Origin: Leptospira ainazelensis
GTDB lineage: Bacteria > Spirochaetota > Leptospiria > Leptospirales > Leptospiraceae
DNA length: 64,000 nt
Direction: 5' to 3'
NCBI RefSeq assembly: GCF_016918785.1
Contig: NZ_JAFFPT010000003.1
Location: 1 to 64,000, forward strand
In this document: piece by piece, positions 44,627-54,778 of the stretch
Numbering within the stretch: position 1 is the first letter of the stretch
Layout of the letters: every line of letters starts with the position of its first letter
Translations under genes and position numbers: made by a program
Notes under the pieces: generated by a model
Databases searched by the model: none
Seen by the model: only the letters and a program-made list of their open reading frames with translations
What the model was told of the DNA's origin: nothing

Positions 44627-46174
44627 TTAAACCCGCGGGACATATTGATCGTTTTTGAATTCTAGTTTAAAAGAAAAGTTAGGCTGATTTTCGATCGATA
44701 TCTTTCCGTGGAGTTGTCCTTCTCCGATTCCGTAAATCAATTTCATACCGAGTTTATCGATATTTTTCGGATCTACAGGATTTGAAATCCCGATTCCGTT
44801 ATCGGAATATTCGAACAAGGTTTGACCGGACTTCAGTTTTTGAATCGTAATTCGAACGAGTCCGGAAGCCGGATCCGGAAATGCGTGTTTTAAAGAATTG
44901 GATATCAGTTCCAAAAGGATCAAACCGAAAGGAATCGCAATGTCCAACAAGACCTGCTGATCCTCGATCTCATAAAGAATTTTTAAATCCTTTGACACCG
45001 TTTGATTTCGTGAAAGTACATATTGGATTAACTTTTCAATATATTTCCTCAATGAAATACTGGAAAGATCTTTTGATTCGAATAGGATTTGATGTACGAT
45101 CGAGATGGTTTGGATACGTTCTTCCGTCTTACTCACGAGTTCGTCAATGTCTTCGTTTTTGATATAATTCCCGGCCTGAAGGTTGATCATACTGCGAATC
45201 AACTGCATTGTATTGTTCGATCTATGATAGAGCTCCCGAATTAAAATTCCTTTTTCGTTCAAAGATTGGATCAGTTTCTTTTTAGAATTCTCGTGTTCCA
45301 CGATTTCGTTTTCGAGTCGATTGTTGATAAAAAGAAGGGAATCGTAGGGTTGATTTACCGAGGCGATAAAGATACATTTGTAAATCAAGTAGAACGCAAC
45401 GATCTTATAGATATGTCCGAGTACGCTATAAGTATCGAATACGTTTTTGTAGATCGTCATCGAAAAACCGCAAAAAATAAAAAGGATTAGGGCCGATAAA
45501 AGATATTTGAGATTGTTATCGTTTGAATTCAGATAAATTTTTGTGTGAATTATCAAGGAAACGAAGTTTAAGAATATGATAAAATACTCAAGATTGATTT
45601 TAATTTTAGTGAGACCGTATTCCTGTTTATAAGTTTCCGGCAGATTCTCCTGATGAAAACTCACGAAATAAAGAATTATAAAAGAAAACGAAAGGGAAAA
45701 AAATAAAAGCCAAAAGCCGTTGATCCGAAGCGAGTTTTTTTTCGTATAAAAAAATGAGCTCAATAGAATTCCGACCGCGGTTACGATTCTCGCCATAATC
45801 CAAAATTGTGTGGATTTGTTTGGAGTGTTCGGAGTAAGCAAATCGGACATTCCGGAATAGGCCAGCGCGTGCATAAAGTCGATCAAACCGACGGTTAAAA
45901 AGGAGACGGCGATAAAAAGGGAATGATAATCCCGAGTCCGTTTGTATGTAAACCAACCGAGTCCGAAAATCGAAATGGACACCGTGATACTAAAGACCTC
46001 GGCGATATTATGAAATACAAGATAGACGGGAGTTGTTACGTCGTATTGAAGAAGAGAAGGAAGGTTCTGGATAACGAGAATTGGAAGAGAAGCAAGGATG
46101 ATCAACGCTAAAAATTGAAGGGAAAGCTTTTTTAGAGAAATCGAATTCATTCGATTCGGAATATTTGAGGTCAT
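44627..46174 (-). CDS. MASE3 sensor histidine kinase (HisKA_2 type)
   Basis: From ATG 46174 the protein has 515 residues. Residues 15-270 form a MASE3 multi-TM sensor (FHNIAEVFSITVSISIFGLGWFTYK, FLTVGLIDFMHALAYSGMSD). A HisKA_2 phosphoacceptor region (IRELYHRSNNTMQLIRSMINLQAG, His near 320) and an HATPase domain (LILLELISNSLKHAFP, then YSDNGIGI) follow. A TTG at 46183 is an alternative start. The receiver gene is immediately downstream. The ligand of MASE3 domains is not established. Confidence 0.92.
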   Translation of the reverse strand: MTSNIPNRMNSISLKKLSLQFLALIILASLPILVIQNLPSLLQYDVTTPVYLVFHNIAEVFSITVSISIFGLGWFTYKRTRDYHSLFIAVSFLTVGLIDFMHALAYSGMSDLLTPNTPNKSTQFWIMARIVTAVGILLSSFFYTKKNSLRINGFWLLFFSLSFSFIILYFVSFHQENLPETYKQEYGLTKIKINLEYFIIFLNFVSLIIHTKIYLNSNDNNLKYLLSALILFIFCGFSMTIYKNVFDTYSVLGHIYKIVAFYLIYKCIFIASVNQPYDSLLFINNRLENEIVEHENSKKKLIQSLNEKGILIRELYHRSNNTMQLIRSMINLQAGNYIKNEDIDELVSKTEERIQTISIVHQILFESKDLSSISLRKYIEKLIQYVLSRNQTVSKDLKILYEIEDQQVLLDIAIPFGLILLELISNSLKHAFPDPASGLVRITIQKLKSGQTLFEYSDNGIGISNPVDPKNIDKLGMKLIYGIGEGQLHGKISIENQPNFSFKLEFKNDQYVPRV

Positions 46175-46485
46175 TGTTTTCAACTTGTTTCTATCTTTTT
46201 TATGAATCGTAACCTGAATCCAATATAGGACTGCGATTTCAGATCATTCCGCGTATTCGTTTCCTATTGATTTGAAAACGAATTTATTAAAACAAAGGAA
46301 AATAAACAAATTATTTCGTTTGTCCAGTATTAAATTTGCGGAACCGCTTTCTCTTATATTGACGAAATGAAATCTTAAAAATTTTCTTGGAAATCGATCT
46401 CTGGAGATTCCCTCCGGACTGAGACGACGGCAACGTTCCTAAGAATGTATCGCAAAGAGAACCGCTTGAGTGACAAGGGAAGGTC
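46175..46485. other. Intergenic region between two kinase genes
   Basis: About 310 bases, AT-rich around 46260-46350, presumably with the promoter of the MASE3 kinase operon. No gene or clear dyad was seen. Confidence 0.35.
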
Positions 46486-49017
46486 TTATCGTTTGCGAAC
46501 GATCAACCACTCGTAGATCAATTGTTCGATATTCTTCCTATAATACGGTTTTGCTAGAAACCCGGACATACCTGCTTCCTTACATTTCGCCTTGTCTTCT
46601 TGTAAAACGTCCGCAGTAATCGGAATGATGACCGGTTTTTTTACGATCTTCGGATCGCTCAGAATCCACGCGGAAGCGGTGATCCCGTCGAGATGGGGCA
46701 TGTTGATATCCATAAAAATCAGATCAAAATCTTTTTTTTTCGTCTTTTCCACGGCTTCTAAACCGTCTTTTGCGACCTCGTAAGAAATATTCAATTTACC
46801 TAAAATACGAGCCAGAAGAAAAACGTTGGTATCATCGTCTTCTGCGATGAGAATTTTTGTATCCGGTGCAAGTTCCGAAAGATCGAATTCTTGATTTGGT
46901 TTCTGTGTTTTGCCCGAACTCATTTCGGATAACAGAATCGTAAACTCAAACGTGGAACCACCGCTTTTGTTTTTAAAAGCGCGGATCGTTCCTAACATCA
47001 GTTCCACCAATTTTTTTGATATCGCCAATCCGAGCCCGGTTCCTCCGTATCGTCTTGAAATACTAGAATCCAACTGAAAAAATTTCTGAAAGAGAAGATC
47101 GATTTTTTCTTTCGGGATTCCTATTCCCGTATCGACGACTTGGATCGTGTAACGGATTTGCCCGTCGGGTTTAAGAATTTCGGAATCCAGGATCACTTCG
47201 ACTTTTCCGGAATCCGTAAATTTGACGGCGTTGGAAAGAAGGTTCGACAGGATTTGTTTGATTCGATGTTCGTCGCCCATTGCGGAATTTATAAAATCGG
47301 GGGCGTAAACAACGTTCAATTCTAAACCTTTTTGAGCTACCTGATATTGAAAAATTCCCCGCATTTCCTCCATAATCATCTTCCAGGAAATTTCGCCGAT
47401 TTCGAGTTCTATTTTATCGGCTTCTAATTTAGAATAATCTAAAATGTCATTGATGATTTTAAACAAGGTTTCTCCGCTGCTTTGGATGAGACTTCGGATC
47501 TGTTCTTGGTTTTTATCGAGAGGTGTGGATTTGAATTGTTCGATCAAACCTATGATTCCGTTTAGAGGCGTTCTGATCTCATGACTCATCGTCGCGAGAA
47601 ACTGCGATTTTACTTTGTTTGCGAGTTCCGCTTCGTTCCGGGCCTTTACGAGTTCCTGGGTTCTTACTTGAACTTGAGTTTCTAAGTCTGTATTTTGTAA
47701 TTCTTTTAATTTCATCAACTCACTGTGAGTCTGAAGACTTTCTTTCAGAGTGGATTCCAACTCGATCGCCAATCGTTCCGAATTCGCGATCGCCTTTGTG
47801 AGTTTTTTTGCAAGTACGCTCGCTTGCAAAAGGATAAAAAGAATTACTCCTATATTCGAAAAATATCCGGTAGAAATATATCCCAGAGTAAACAGGATAT
47901 CGTTGGCGACGGTGGCTGAAAAAATGAGATAAGCTACTAAAATTACAAAAGCCCCTTCCCGATTTTTTCTCCAGGCTTTAATCATATAAGGACTTAAACC
48001 GAGCGGAAGAAGTCCGATGAGCGTGAACTCGACTTCCGAAAATTTTGTGAATACGTTTACGGGTAAAATCAGAGCAAGGATAAACGTGGAGAAAACTCCG
48101 ATCGTGGAATAGATAAATTTGCTCGAGACTTCCTCCGGAAAAAGTGCTTTGATAAACATACACATCGAAATTCCTATCGTGACCACCACGAAATAGATGA
48201 TTCTTATATAAGTATCAAAACTCATGTTTTGAAAAAAGAGGAGCAGCGTGTGATTTTCTCCGCTGAGTTGTCGGAAAGACATCAGGATACAAAAGAGCGA
48301 GAAATATAAGTATTCTTTCGAACGGGTTCGAAAAAGAAAGATCATAAGATGATAGAGTCCGACCAGACAGATGGATGAAAAACTTGCGATTTCGACGAGA
48401 AAATGTCTTATCTGCGTGTCTCGAATTTGATTCCATTCTCCTAAATACAAGGGACGCCAGAAACCGTGGTTCTCATGGTTATAATTCGAAATCCAGACTA
48501 CGATCGTGATTTCATCTTGTATAAAACCGATATTGACTCGGTCGGGTTTGACGGCGGGGATCATACTTTCGTAGCTCGTTCCTACTTGACCGACCTTTGT
48601 TACGGATTTTTGATTCACAAAAATTTCAAATGCTGAAAGAATTTCGGTCCAGCTGATTCCGTAAGATCCTGGAAAGGATTTCGGAAGTTTGATTTTGACC
48701 CGATAGGTAGCCTTTCCGAACGGTGTGATTTTTTTTTCCGGAATCTTATAAAATTTCCAATAGGACGGTACGGGATGATAACCGTCGCAGTGTTCTTTCC
48801 AAAAACTCTCATCCGCATCCGGAGGGATCAGCCGGTCCCAACAGAATTCCCAGTCTCCTTTTAGGTTTACAATTTCAACGTTCGGATCCCAATCGGAAAG
48901 ATTCGTTTGACCATTTTTAATTTGAATCGTATTTTTTTCTTCAACGTTGTTACAGGAAATATAGAACGATAAAATCAAGAAGAGGGGTAGGAGAAATTTA
49001 GAATTACTGAAGCGCAT
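46486..49017 (-). CDS. 7TMR-DISM hybrid histidine kinase with a lipobox-like signal
   Basis: The 843-residue protein starts with a signal that ends LSFYISC, a lipobox-like site with Cys at residue 22. A jelly-roll 7TMR-DISMED2-type domain (residues 30-205) follows, then seven membrane segments (about 208-400), a coiled-coil, HisKA with MSHEIRTPLNG near 485, HATPase with NLLSNAVKFTD and GGTGLGLAISKKLVELM, and a C-terminal receiver with LIAEDDDTN, LIFMDINMPHLDG and LAKPYY. It probably senses a periplasmic carbohydrate-like ligand (family inference) and relays to another protein. Confidence 0.93.
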   Translation of the reverse strand: MRFSNSKFLLPLFLILSFYISCNNVEEKNTIQIKNGQTNLSDWDPNVEIVNLKGDWEFCWDRLIPPDADESFWKEHCDGYHPVPSYWKFYKIPEKKITPFGKATYRVKIKLPKSFPGSYGISWTEILSAFEIFVNQKSVTKVGQVGTSYESMIPAVKPDRVNIGFIQDEITIVVWISNYNHENHGFWRPLYLGEWNQIRDTQIRHFLVEIASFSSICLVGLYHLMIFLFRTRSKEYLYFSLFCILMSFRQLSGENHTLLLFFQNMSFDTYIRIIYFVVVTIGISMCMFIKALFPEEVSSKFIYSTIGVFSTFILALILPVNVFTKFSEVEFTLIGLLPLGLSPYMIKAWRKNREGAFVILVAYLIFSATVANDILFTLGYISTGYFSNIGVILFILLQASVLAKKLTKAIANSERLAIELESTLKESLQTHSELMKLKELQNTDLETQVQVRTQELVKARNEAELANKVKSQFLATMSHEIRTPLNGIIGLIEQFKSTPLDKNQEQIRSLIQSSGETLFKIINDILDYSKLEADKIELEIGEISWKMIMEEMRGIFQYQVAQKGLELNVVYAPDFINSAMGDEHRIKQILSNLLSNAVKFTDSGKVEVILDSEILKPDGQIRYTIQVVDTGIGIPKEKIDLLFQKFFQLDSSISRRYGGTGLGLAISKKLVELMLGTIRAFKNKSGGSTFEFTILLSEMSSGKTQKPNQEFDLSELAPDTKILIAEDDDTNVFLLARILGKLNISYEVAKDGLEAVEKTKKKDFDLIFMDINMPHLDGITASAWILSDPKIVKKPVIIPITADVLQEDKAKCKEAGMSGFLAKPYYRKNIEQLIYEWLIVRKR

Positions 49018-49167
49018 TTGATTTTGTTAAGAGAATTCGATCCTTTCAAACATACGATCGGAGCGGAGAATCATACCCGTTGATGTTCTTTTAGATTATT
49101 GCAAAAATTTACAATAAGGGAAATGTTTTTTAAAATTCTTATATCCCGGTTCTATAAAACGAATACG

Positions 49168-49206
49168 AAAAACCGCCAAACTACAAAAAATGATTCGGCG
49201 GTTTTT
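49168..49206 (-). terminator. Terminator for the P-type ATPase gene
   Basis: AAAAACCGCC (49168-49177) and GGCGGTTTTT (49197-49206) form a perfect 10-base stem with T runs on both strands. It is in the 49018-49426 gene-free interval, about 220 bases past the ATPase stop. The rest of this interval shows nothing. Confidence 0.7.
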
Positions 49207-49426
49207 AAGACGGATCTATCGTTCTAATTCTTTCACTTTCTAAGAATTAAAACATTTGGTGAAATCGAGTGAGACTGATACAAGGACGTCCGGATAAGAT
49301 TCAAAGTGCCGACTCGTATCTTTATCCAGGAAACGGGCTCAAGGACCGGAGTGAACGTATTTGAGTGAAAAATCCTGGAAGAAGAATCGATCTTATTAAA
49401 CTGCTTCAAGGAAAAATAAGAAAAAA

Positions 49427-51988
49427 TTATTCGGATGATTCAATACCGCCGTATTGTGACCGGATCTTCTTTACTTCCCAGAGGAGACTTACGGTTAGGC
49501 CGAGCGCGACCGAGGAGAATACGTCGATCCAGGAAATCATTACGAAGCCGAAAAGGTGAGTCAACAGATCGACGTGAAAGATAATCGTTAGGATAAGAAT
49601 CGTCAAAGCGCTGATCCAATAGAAAGTCGTATTCGATTTCGAAAGAACCTTATAAAAAGGAAGGTCTTTGGAAAGATGGATCAGAATCATTCCCAAATTG
49701 GAAGAGACTAAACAGAGAAAAGCCATAGCTCGGATTTTTTCAAATGTCCAGTTTTCGTGTTTACCCCAATAGGAAAGACCGACGAGTACGAATAAAATCA
49801 ATCCACCCCTCAGTAAGCTGGCCGAAACGTTCTGAAAACTCATAAGACTGTCTTTTCCCCTTCGAGGAGGAGAAACGTAGATATGTTTTTCCGCGTCCAC
49901 TCCTTCGAACACGAGAGTACATGCAGGATCGATTATCAATTCCAATAATAAGACATGGGCCGGGAAAAAATACAGAGGATCTCCGGTAAAAACGGGGAGT
50001 ATGGACATACCAATGATCGGAATATGGACGGAGATGATGTAGGAAACGCTTTTCTGAATGTTCTCGTAGATTCTTCTCCCGAGCATAACCGCCTTTACGA
50101 TCGAGGAAAAATTATCGTCTAACAAGACTAAGTCGGAAGCCTCTCTAGCGACGTCGGTACCACGTTTGCCCATGGAGATTCCGATATGGGCAGCGTGTAA
50201 GGCGAGGGTGTCGTTTACTCCGTCACCCGTCATCGCGACGGTTTCTCCTTTACTTTGAAAACAACGGATGATTTTTAATTTTTGATGAGGTCTGATTCTA
50301 CAAAAGATACGAACGTGATCCAGACGGGAAACGAGTTCGTCGTCGGAGAGGTTATCCAGCTCGTCTCCGCTTATGACGGTTTCGGAACGATCAAATCCGA
50401 TTTGATCCGCGATGGACTTTGCGGTTCCAGCGTGATCGCCGGTGATCATCACAACTTTGATACCCGCGTGTTTACATTCCGAAACGGAAGCCGGAACCGA
50501 TTCTCGGATCGGATCTTCTAAAAGAATCAAACCTAAAAAATCGAAACTAAGGTCGTGTTGATCTTCCGGGATTCCCCGAGTTTTCGATTTCGATTTTGCT
50601 ACTCCTAAAATTCTAAAACCTTGAGAAGAATATTTTTCGACGACGTTTCCCCATTCGTTTAACAATTCTTCCGAAAAGTGACAAAGATCGAAAATTGCTT
50701 CGGGGGCGCCCTTGGCTCCGATAAAAAGGACGTCGTTATTTTCCCGAGACAACCACGCATAACTTAGCGCCATCAGTTTCGGCGAAAGAGGGTATTCTTT
50801 TTTTAACTCCCAATCGAAGTGAATGTGTTCAGTTCCTGAAAGAAAGGTGATTCCCAAATCCAGAATCGCTTTTTCCATCGGGTCGTAAGGATCTTTTTTC
50901 GAAGCGAGAAGCGCAAACTCAAGAAGAGAATGAAACTTCTCGGGGATTTCCAAAAGTTTGGAATTACATTCCAGATGTTCGCCTTCGCAATACAAACCTC
51001 GAACCTTCATATTATTTTCGGTGAGGGTTCCCGTTTTATCCACACAAAGCACGGTAGCGGCGCCTAACGTTTCAATAGCGCTTAGTTTTTTTGTCAGAAC
51101 TCCGATTTTGGAAATTCTCCATGCGCCTAACGAAAAAAAGACGCTCAGAACTACCGGAATCTCTTCCGGCAAAACGGCCATCGAAAAGGTAAGACCTGCA
51201 AGAATGGCTTCCAGCCAACGTCCGTGACGAAGTCCAAGACCTACGATTAGAAAAACACAGAGGACTCCCGCAAACAAAGTAAAGAAGATCGTAAATCGTC
51301 TGATCTCCGCTTGGAGGGGACTTTCAGATTGGGAAATATTTTTCAACTCCTTGCCGATCTTTCCGATTTCGGTGGAATCACCGGTGGCGGTAACTCGAAA
51401 AACTCCTTCTCCAGCAACAACCGTACTTCCTGCAAAAACAAAGGTTTTACTACTTGCAGAATTTTGCATATTCTCTTCGGAATCGGCCGCGGATTCTTTT
51501 GGAATGCTCACGGACTCTCCGGTAAGAAGGGATTCGTCGACGTTTAGGTTTAAGGAGAATGTTAAAAACCCATCGGCGCAAACCCGGTCTCCTTCCTGGA
51601 GAATGATAACGTCGTCGGGAACAACTTCTCCCGAAGGAATAACGGTGACCTTTCCGTCCCGGACCGCTCTCGCTTTGAGCGGGGCGAGTTCCTTTAAAGA
51701 AGCGAGCGCGTTTTTGGATTTGTTGTTTTGATAGATCGTGATGGAGATGACCGCGATCACCGCGATCGACAACATTGCGGCTTCTTCCAGATTTCCGAGA
51801 ACCGCGTACAAAATTCCGCAGAGGATGAGCAGCGATAACATAGGCTCGGTAATGACGGAAAGAATCACTTTCCAAAAGGATTCTTTCTGACTGCTGAGTT
51901 CGTTCGGACCAAAACGTTCGAGTTTTTCGGCGGCTTCTTTCGAGCTGTGACCCTTAGGTAAATTTTTTTCGGTGGAGGGATTGGACAT
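49427..51988 (-). CDS. P2-type cation-transporting ATPase
   Basis: The 853-residue protein has all P-type landmarks: actuator TGES at 156-159, TM4 motif PEEIP at 274-278, phosphorylation site DKTGTLT at 317-323, MITGDHAGTA, and hinge MTGDGVNDTLAL near 590. TM6 carries ELIIDPACT. About ten membrane segments are present. The N-terminal cation-ATPase motif (SSKEAAEKLERFGPNEL) places it in the P2 group with calcium pumps, but the ion cannot be read with certainty; Ca or Mn is the usual guess. It precedes no obvious partner. Confidence 0.93.
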   Translation of the reverse strand: MSNPSTEKNLPKGHSSKEAAEKLERFGPNELSSQKESFWKVILSVITEPMLSLLILCGILYAVLGNLEEAAMLSIAVIAVISITIYQNNKSKNALASLKELAPLKARAVRDGKVTVIPSGEVVPDDVIILQEGDRVCADGFLTFSLNLNVDESLLTGESVSIPKESAADSEENMQNSASSKTFVFAGSTVVAGEGVFRVTATGDSTEIGKIGKELKNISQSESPLQAEIRRFTIFFTLFAGVLCVFLIVGLGLRHGRWLEAILAGLTFSMAVLPEEIPVVLSVFFSLGAWRISKIGVLTKKLSAIETLGAATVLCVDKTGTLTENNMKVRGLYCEGEHLECNSKLLEIPEKFHSLLEFALLASKKDPYDPMEKAILDLGITFLSGTEHIHFDWELKKEYPLSPKLMALSYAWLSRENNDVLFIGAKGAPEAIFDLCHFSEELLNEWGNVVEKYSSQGFRILGVAKSKSKTRGIPEDQHDLSFDFLGLILLEDPIRESVPASVSECKHAGIKVVMITGDHAGTAKSIADQIGFDRSETVISGDELDNLSDDELVSRLDHVRIFCRIRPHQKLKIIRCFQSKGETVAMTGDGVNDTLALHAAHIGISMGKRGTDVAREASDLVLLDDNFSSIVKAVMLGRRIYENIQKSVSYIISVHIPIIGMSILPVFTGDPLYFFPAHVLLLELIIDPACTLVFEGVDAEKHIYVSPPRRGKDSLMSFQNVSASLLRGGLILFVLVGLSYWGKHENWTFEKIRAMAFLCLVSSNLGMILIHLSKDLPFYKVLSKSNTTFYWISALTILILTIIFHVDLLTHLFGFVMISWIDVFSSVALGLTVSLLWEVKKIRSQYGGIESSE

Positions 51989-52088
51989 GAATGAGTTCCG
52001 GTTGGTTAAGATTCTGATGATTTAGAATAAAAGGAGAATGAACAACGCGGTCAGGATGAAATCGAATCATCGGAATGAAACAAAAAAA

Positions 52089-52117
52089 CGACGCCCCCTA
52101 GTAGTTTGAAGGCGTTG
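52089..52117 (-). terminator. Terminator of the hsp20 gene
   Basis: On the minus strand CAACGCC pairs with GGCGTCG (one mismatch) and is followed by TTTTTTT. It lies just after the Hsp20 stop at 52134. Confidence 0.65.
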
Positions 52118-52133
52118 AGGTCGACGATAAGAA

Positions 52134-52574
52134 TTATTGAACTCCGATCTGAACGGGACTTGTTTTTGGAGTTCCTTCTTTTTTAGGAAGACTCAATTTG
52201 AGAACGCCGTTGTCGTATTTTGCGGAAATTTTGGATCGATCAACACTATCCGGTAGCGTAAAAGAACGGCTAAAGGAAGAATAGTTGTATTCTCTTTTGC
52301 TGTATTGTTTGTCTTCTTCTTTGTTTTCGGATTCTTTTTCCGCGCTGATCGTGAGCATTTCTCCGTCGATATCGATCTTAAAATCTTTCTTGTCCAAACC
52401 CGGAGCCGCAAAGTCCAGCTCGTAGCCGCTCGGATTTCTTTTCACGTTTACTGCAGGAACGTGCGAGACCCAGTCGTTGTGAAAAAGCTCATTCCAATCG
52501 GGCCAATTACGGAAGAAATGATCCAAACCGGTAAGACTCTGAGACCGATTGGAATGTTTTGTAACACTATTCAT
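52134..52574 (-). CDS. Hsp20 / alpha-crystallin small heat-shock protein
   Basis: The 146-residue chaperone has the alpha-crystallin domain at about residues 42-135: VPAVNVKRNPSGYELDFAAPGLDKKDFKIDIDGEMLTI, then YSSFSRSFTLPDSVDRSKISAKYDNGVLKLSLPK with the A-x-x-x-N-G-V-L signature. A C-terminal QIGV provides the I-x-V motif used for oligomer contacts. It holds unfolding proteins without ATP. An AGGAG precedes its start at 52574. No CIRCE element was seen upstream. Confidence 0.95.
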   Translation of the reverse strand: MNSVTKHSNRSQSLTGLDHFFRNWPDWNELFHNDWVSHVPAVNVKRNPSGYELDFAAPGLDKKDFKIDIDGEMLTISAEKESENKEEDKQYSKREYNYSSFSRSFTLPDSVDRSKISAKYDNGVLKLSLPKKEGTPKTSPVQIGVQ

Positions 52575-52826
52575 AAAATTCTCCTTCGATAAAAGTAGAT
52601 TCTAAAGATATAACTTCTTTTTTAAACGTGGTCAAGGGGTTATAGGAGAAACGTCGAAAATCGGAGCCAAACGGCAAAATCACAGGGAGTTTTTTTCAGC
52701 GGAGAATGGAAAACGGGAAATCGCTGGAGGAAAAAGGGAATCGAAAAAAATTGGAATTCAGTTTACAGGAAATCGCCTTTGCGATATTTCTTATCCCTTA
52801 AGTCATGAATCGAAAAGAAAATAAAC

Positions 52827-54776
52827 ATGGGACCGATCACCGATAACTTGGATCGAAATTTCGAATTTATAAAAAACGAGCCCAAGGAAGTCCAAATCGT
52901 ATTCCAGATATTGGGCCTTTTTTCAAAAGTTGTCTCCGGCAAAATGCGCGCAGATCGGGCCCTTGCAAATGTTTTAGAAAGAATTTCCTCTTTGTCGAAC
53001 TGGAGTCGGGCGGAAGTCTGGGTGATCGACGACGCTTCCAAGTCCTTTTGTCTCCAAGCCGTCCACAGGACGAATCAAAAAATCGAAGAATCGTCGGCAA
53101 AGGATTTCAAAAAAGTTTCGGTTCCCGCTTCGGAAGGATTTCTTTTACGAGTATTCGGAGAACAAAAAAGTATCTGGAGTCACGATCCCAAAGACGAAAT
53201 CCGATACGAACACGTTAGTCGCTCCTTGGATCCGATTACTAAAACCATATTTGGGATTCCCGTCCCGATGAATCAAAAAAAAATCGGCGCCTTAGTTCTA
53301 TATTCAGATCGGATCAAAACTCCCGAAGAAGAAAGATGGATCGAGAGTGTCGCTTATCAATTGGGCTCACTTTTACCGGACACGCAGGAAACTCAGTTTC
53401 CTCAAGGGAACGAGGAAAAAATCGGGCAAGTTCTCGAGAATATGCCCGTTATGTTTTTTTCAGTAGACGAACAATTTCGGATTCTTTCCTGGAATCACGA
53501 ATGCGAGAATGTGACCGGTTACGCAAAAGAAGAAGTTATCGGAAAAGATCGATTTTTCAAAGACCAGCTTTTAGGATTTCAAGAAGACGGTAATTCAACC
53601 GGATTCTATCATCAGAGCGTGGATTCCGATTTTAAGAATTGGGAATTGGAACTCAAATCAAAGGCCGGAAAGACAAAAACGATTGCGATGTCCAATATTT
53701 CGACGGAGTTTCCGATCGCAGGTTGGAAACACTGGTTTGTCGGAGTCGACGTTACTCTTACAAAGGAAGTGGAACGAAACCTAAAAAGTTCCCTCAAGGA
53801 ATTATCCGATTTTCATACGGCTTTGAACGCGGTTTCGATCGTTGCGATCACGGATCGGCTTGGAAATATCATCTATGTAAATCAGAATTTTTGCAATATC
53901 AGCGGATATACTAAAAATGAACTCTTAGGAAGAAATCACAGAATCATCAATTCAGGTTATCACCCGAAAGAATTTTTTACCGAACTTTGGAAGACGATTT
54001 CGAAAGGAAAGATTTGGAAAGGGGAGATCAAAAATAAATCCAAGGACGGTAAGTTCTACTGGGTGGATACTACGATTTCTCCGATTTTGGACGAAAACGG
54101 CAAACCGCATCAGTATCTTGCGATTCGAAACGATATCTCGGAACGAAAGGAAACCGAAGAAAAGGCGAGATTGGCTGAAAACAATCTCAAAACGTTACAG
54201 GATCGAATGAGTCCCCATTTTCTGTTCAACACGTTGAGCATCATTCATTCTTATTTGCAGACCAATTCCGAACTCGCAGATTCGGCGATCCTGATGCTTG
54301 CGGATAATTACAGATTTCTAATAGACAACGCGCAAAGAGCGCTCATCCCTTTCGACGTCGAATGGGAGTTTATGGAGAATTATATGAAACTTCTCAAACT
54401 CCGATTCTCCGATTTTTTGGACATCGAGGTAGTAAAAAAGGGCGACTTTAGCAAATGTCAGCTTCCTCCTCTCACCTTACAACCGATCGTCGAAAATTCT
54501 TACATTCACGGAATTCGAAATCAAAAGGGCGGCGGAAAAATTTCGGTGGAAGCTACGATCGAAGGAAACCGTACTCGAATCCGAATTCGGGACAACGGAA
54601 AGGGAATCGAGAACACCGAAAATTTCTATTCACGAACCCTAAACAATATATCGGAACGTCTTAAATTTTATCTTTACGAATCGGAAGTAAAAATCGAAAA
54701 TCACGCCGATGGAGGAACGATTGTCACCGTGGATTTTGATACGCCAAAAAACGAACAGTTGGGAAACTTAAACTGA
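52827..54776 (+). CDS. LytS-type histidine kinase with GAF and PAS domains
   Basis: The 649-residue protein has no membrane segment. A GAF-like domain (residues 25-190), a PAS domain (about 210-315), a second PAS with PAC (about 335-450; ITDRLGNIIYVNQNFCNISGYTKNELLG), a His_kinase domain with MSPHFLFNTLSIIHSYLQ (His near 467), and an HATPase (LTLQPIVENSYIHGI, RIRDNGKGI) follow in order. The LytTR regulator gene begins 2 bases after its stop, so they form a two-component pair. The signal is cytoplasmic and unknown. Confidence 0.94.
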   Translation: MGPITDNLDRNFEFIKNEPKEVQIVFQILGLFSKVVSGKMRADRALANVLERISSLSNWSRAEVWVIDDASKSFCLQAVHRTNQKIEESSAKDFKKVSVPASEGFLLRVFGEQKSIWSHDPKDEIRYEHVSRSLDPITKTIFGIPVPMNQKKIGALVLYSDRIKTPEEERWIESVAYQLGSLLPDTQETQFPQGNEEKIGQVLENMPVMFFSVDEQFRILSWNHECENVTGYAKEEVIGKDRFFKDQLLGFQEDGNSTGFYHQSVDSDFKNWELELKSKAGKTKTIAMSNISTEFPIAGWKHWFVGVDVTLTKEVERNLKSSLKELSDFHTALNAVSIVAITDRLGNIIYVNQNFCNISGYTKNELLGRNHRIINSGYHPKEFFTELWKTISKGKIWKGEIKNKSKDGKFYWVDTTISPILDENGKPHQYLAIRNDISERKETEEKARLAENNLKTLQDRMSPHFLFNTLSIIHSYLQTNSELADSAILMLADNYRFLIDNAQRALIPFDVEWEFMENYMKLLKLRFSDFLDIEVVKKGDFSKCQLPPLTLQPIVENSYIHGIRNQKGGGKISVEATIEGNRTRIRIRDNGKGIENTENFYSRTLNNISERLKFYLYESEVKIENHADGGTIVTVDFDTPKNEQLGNLN

Positions 54777-54778
54777 AA

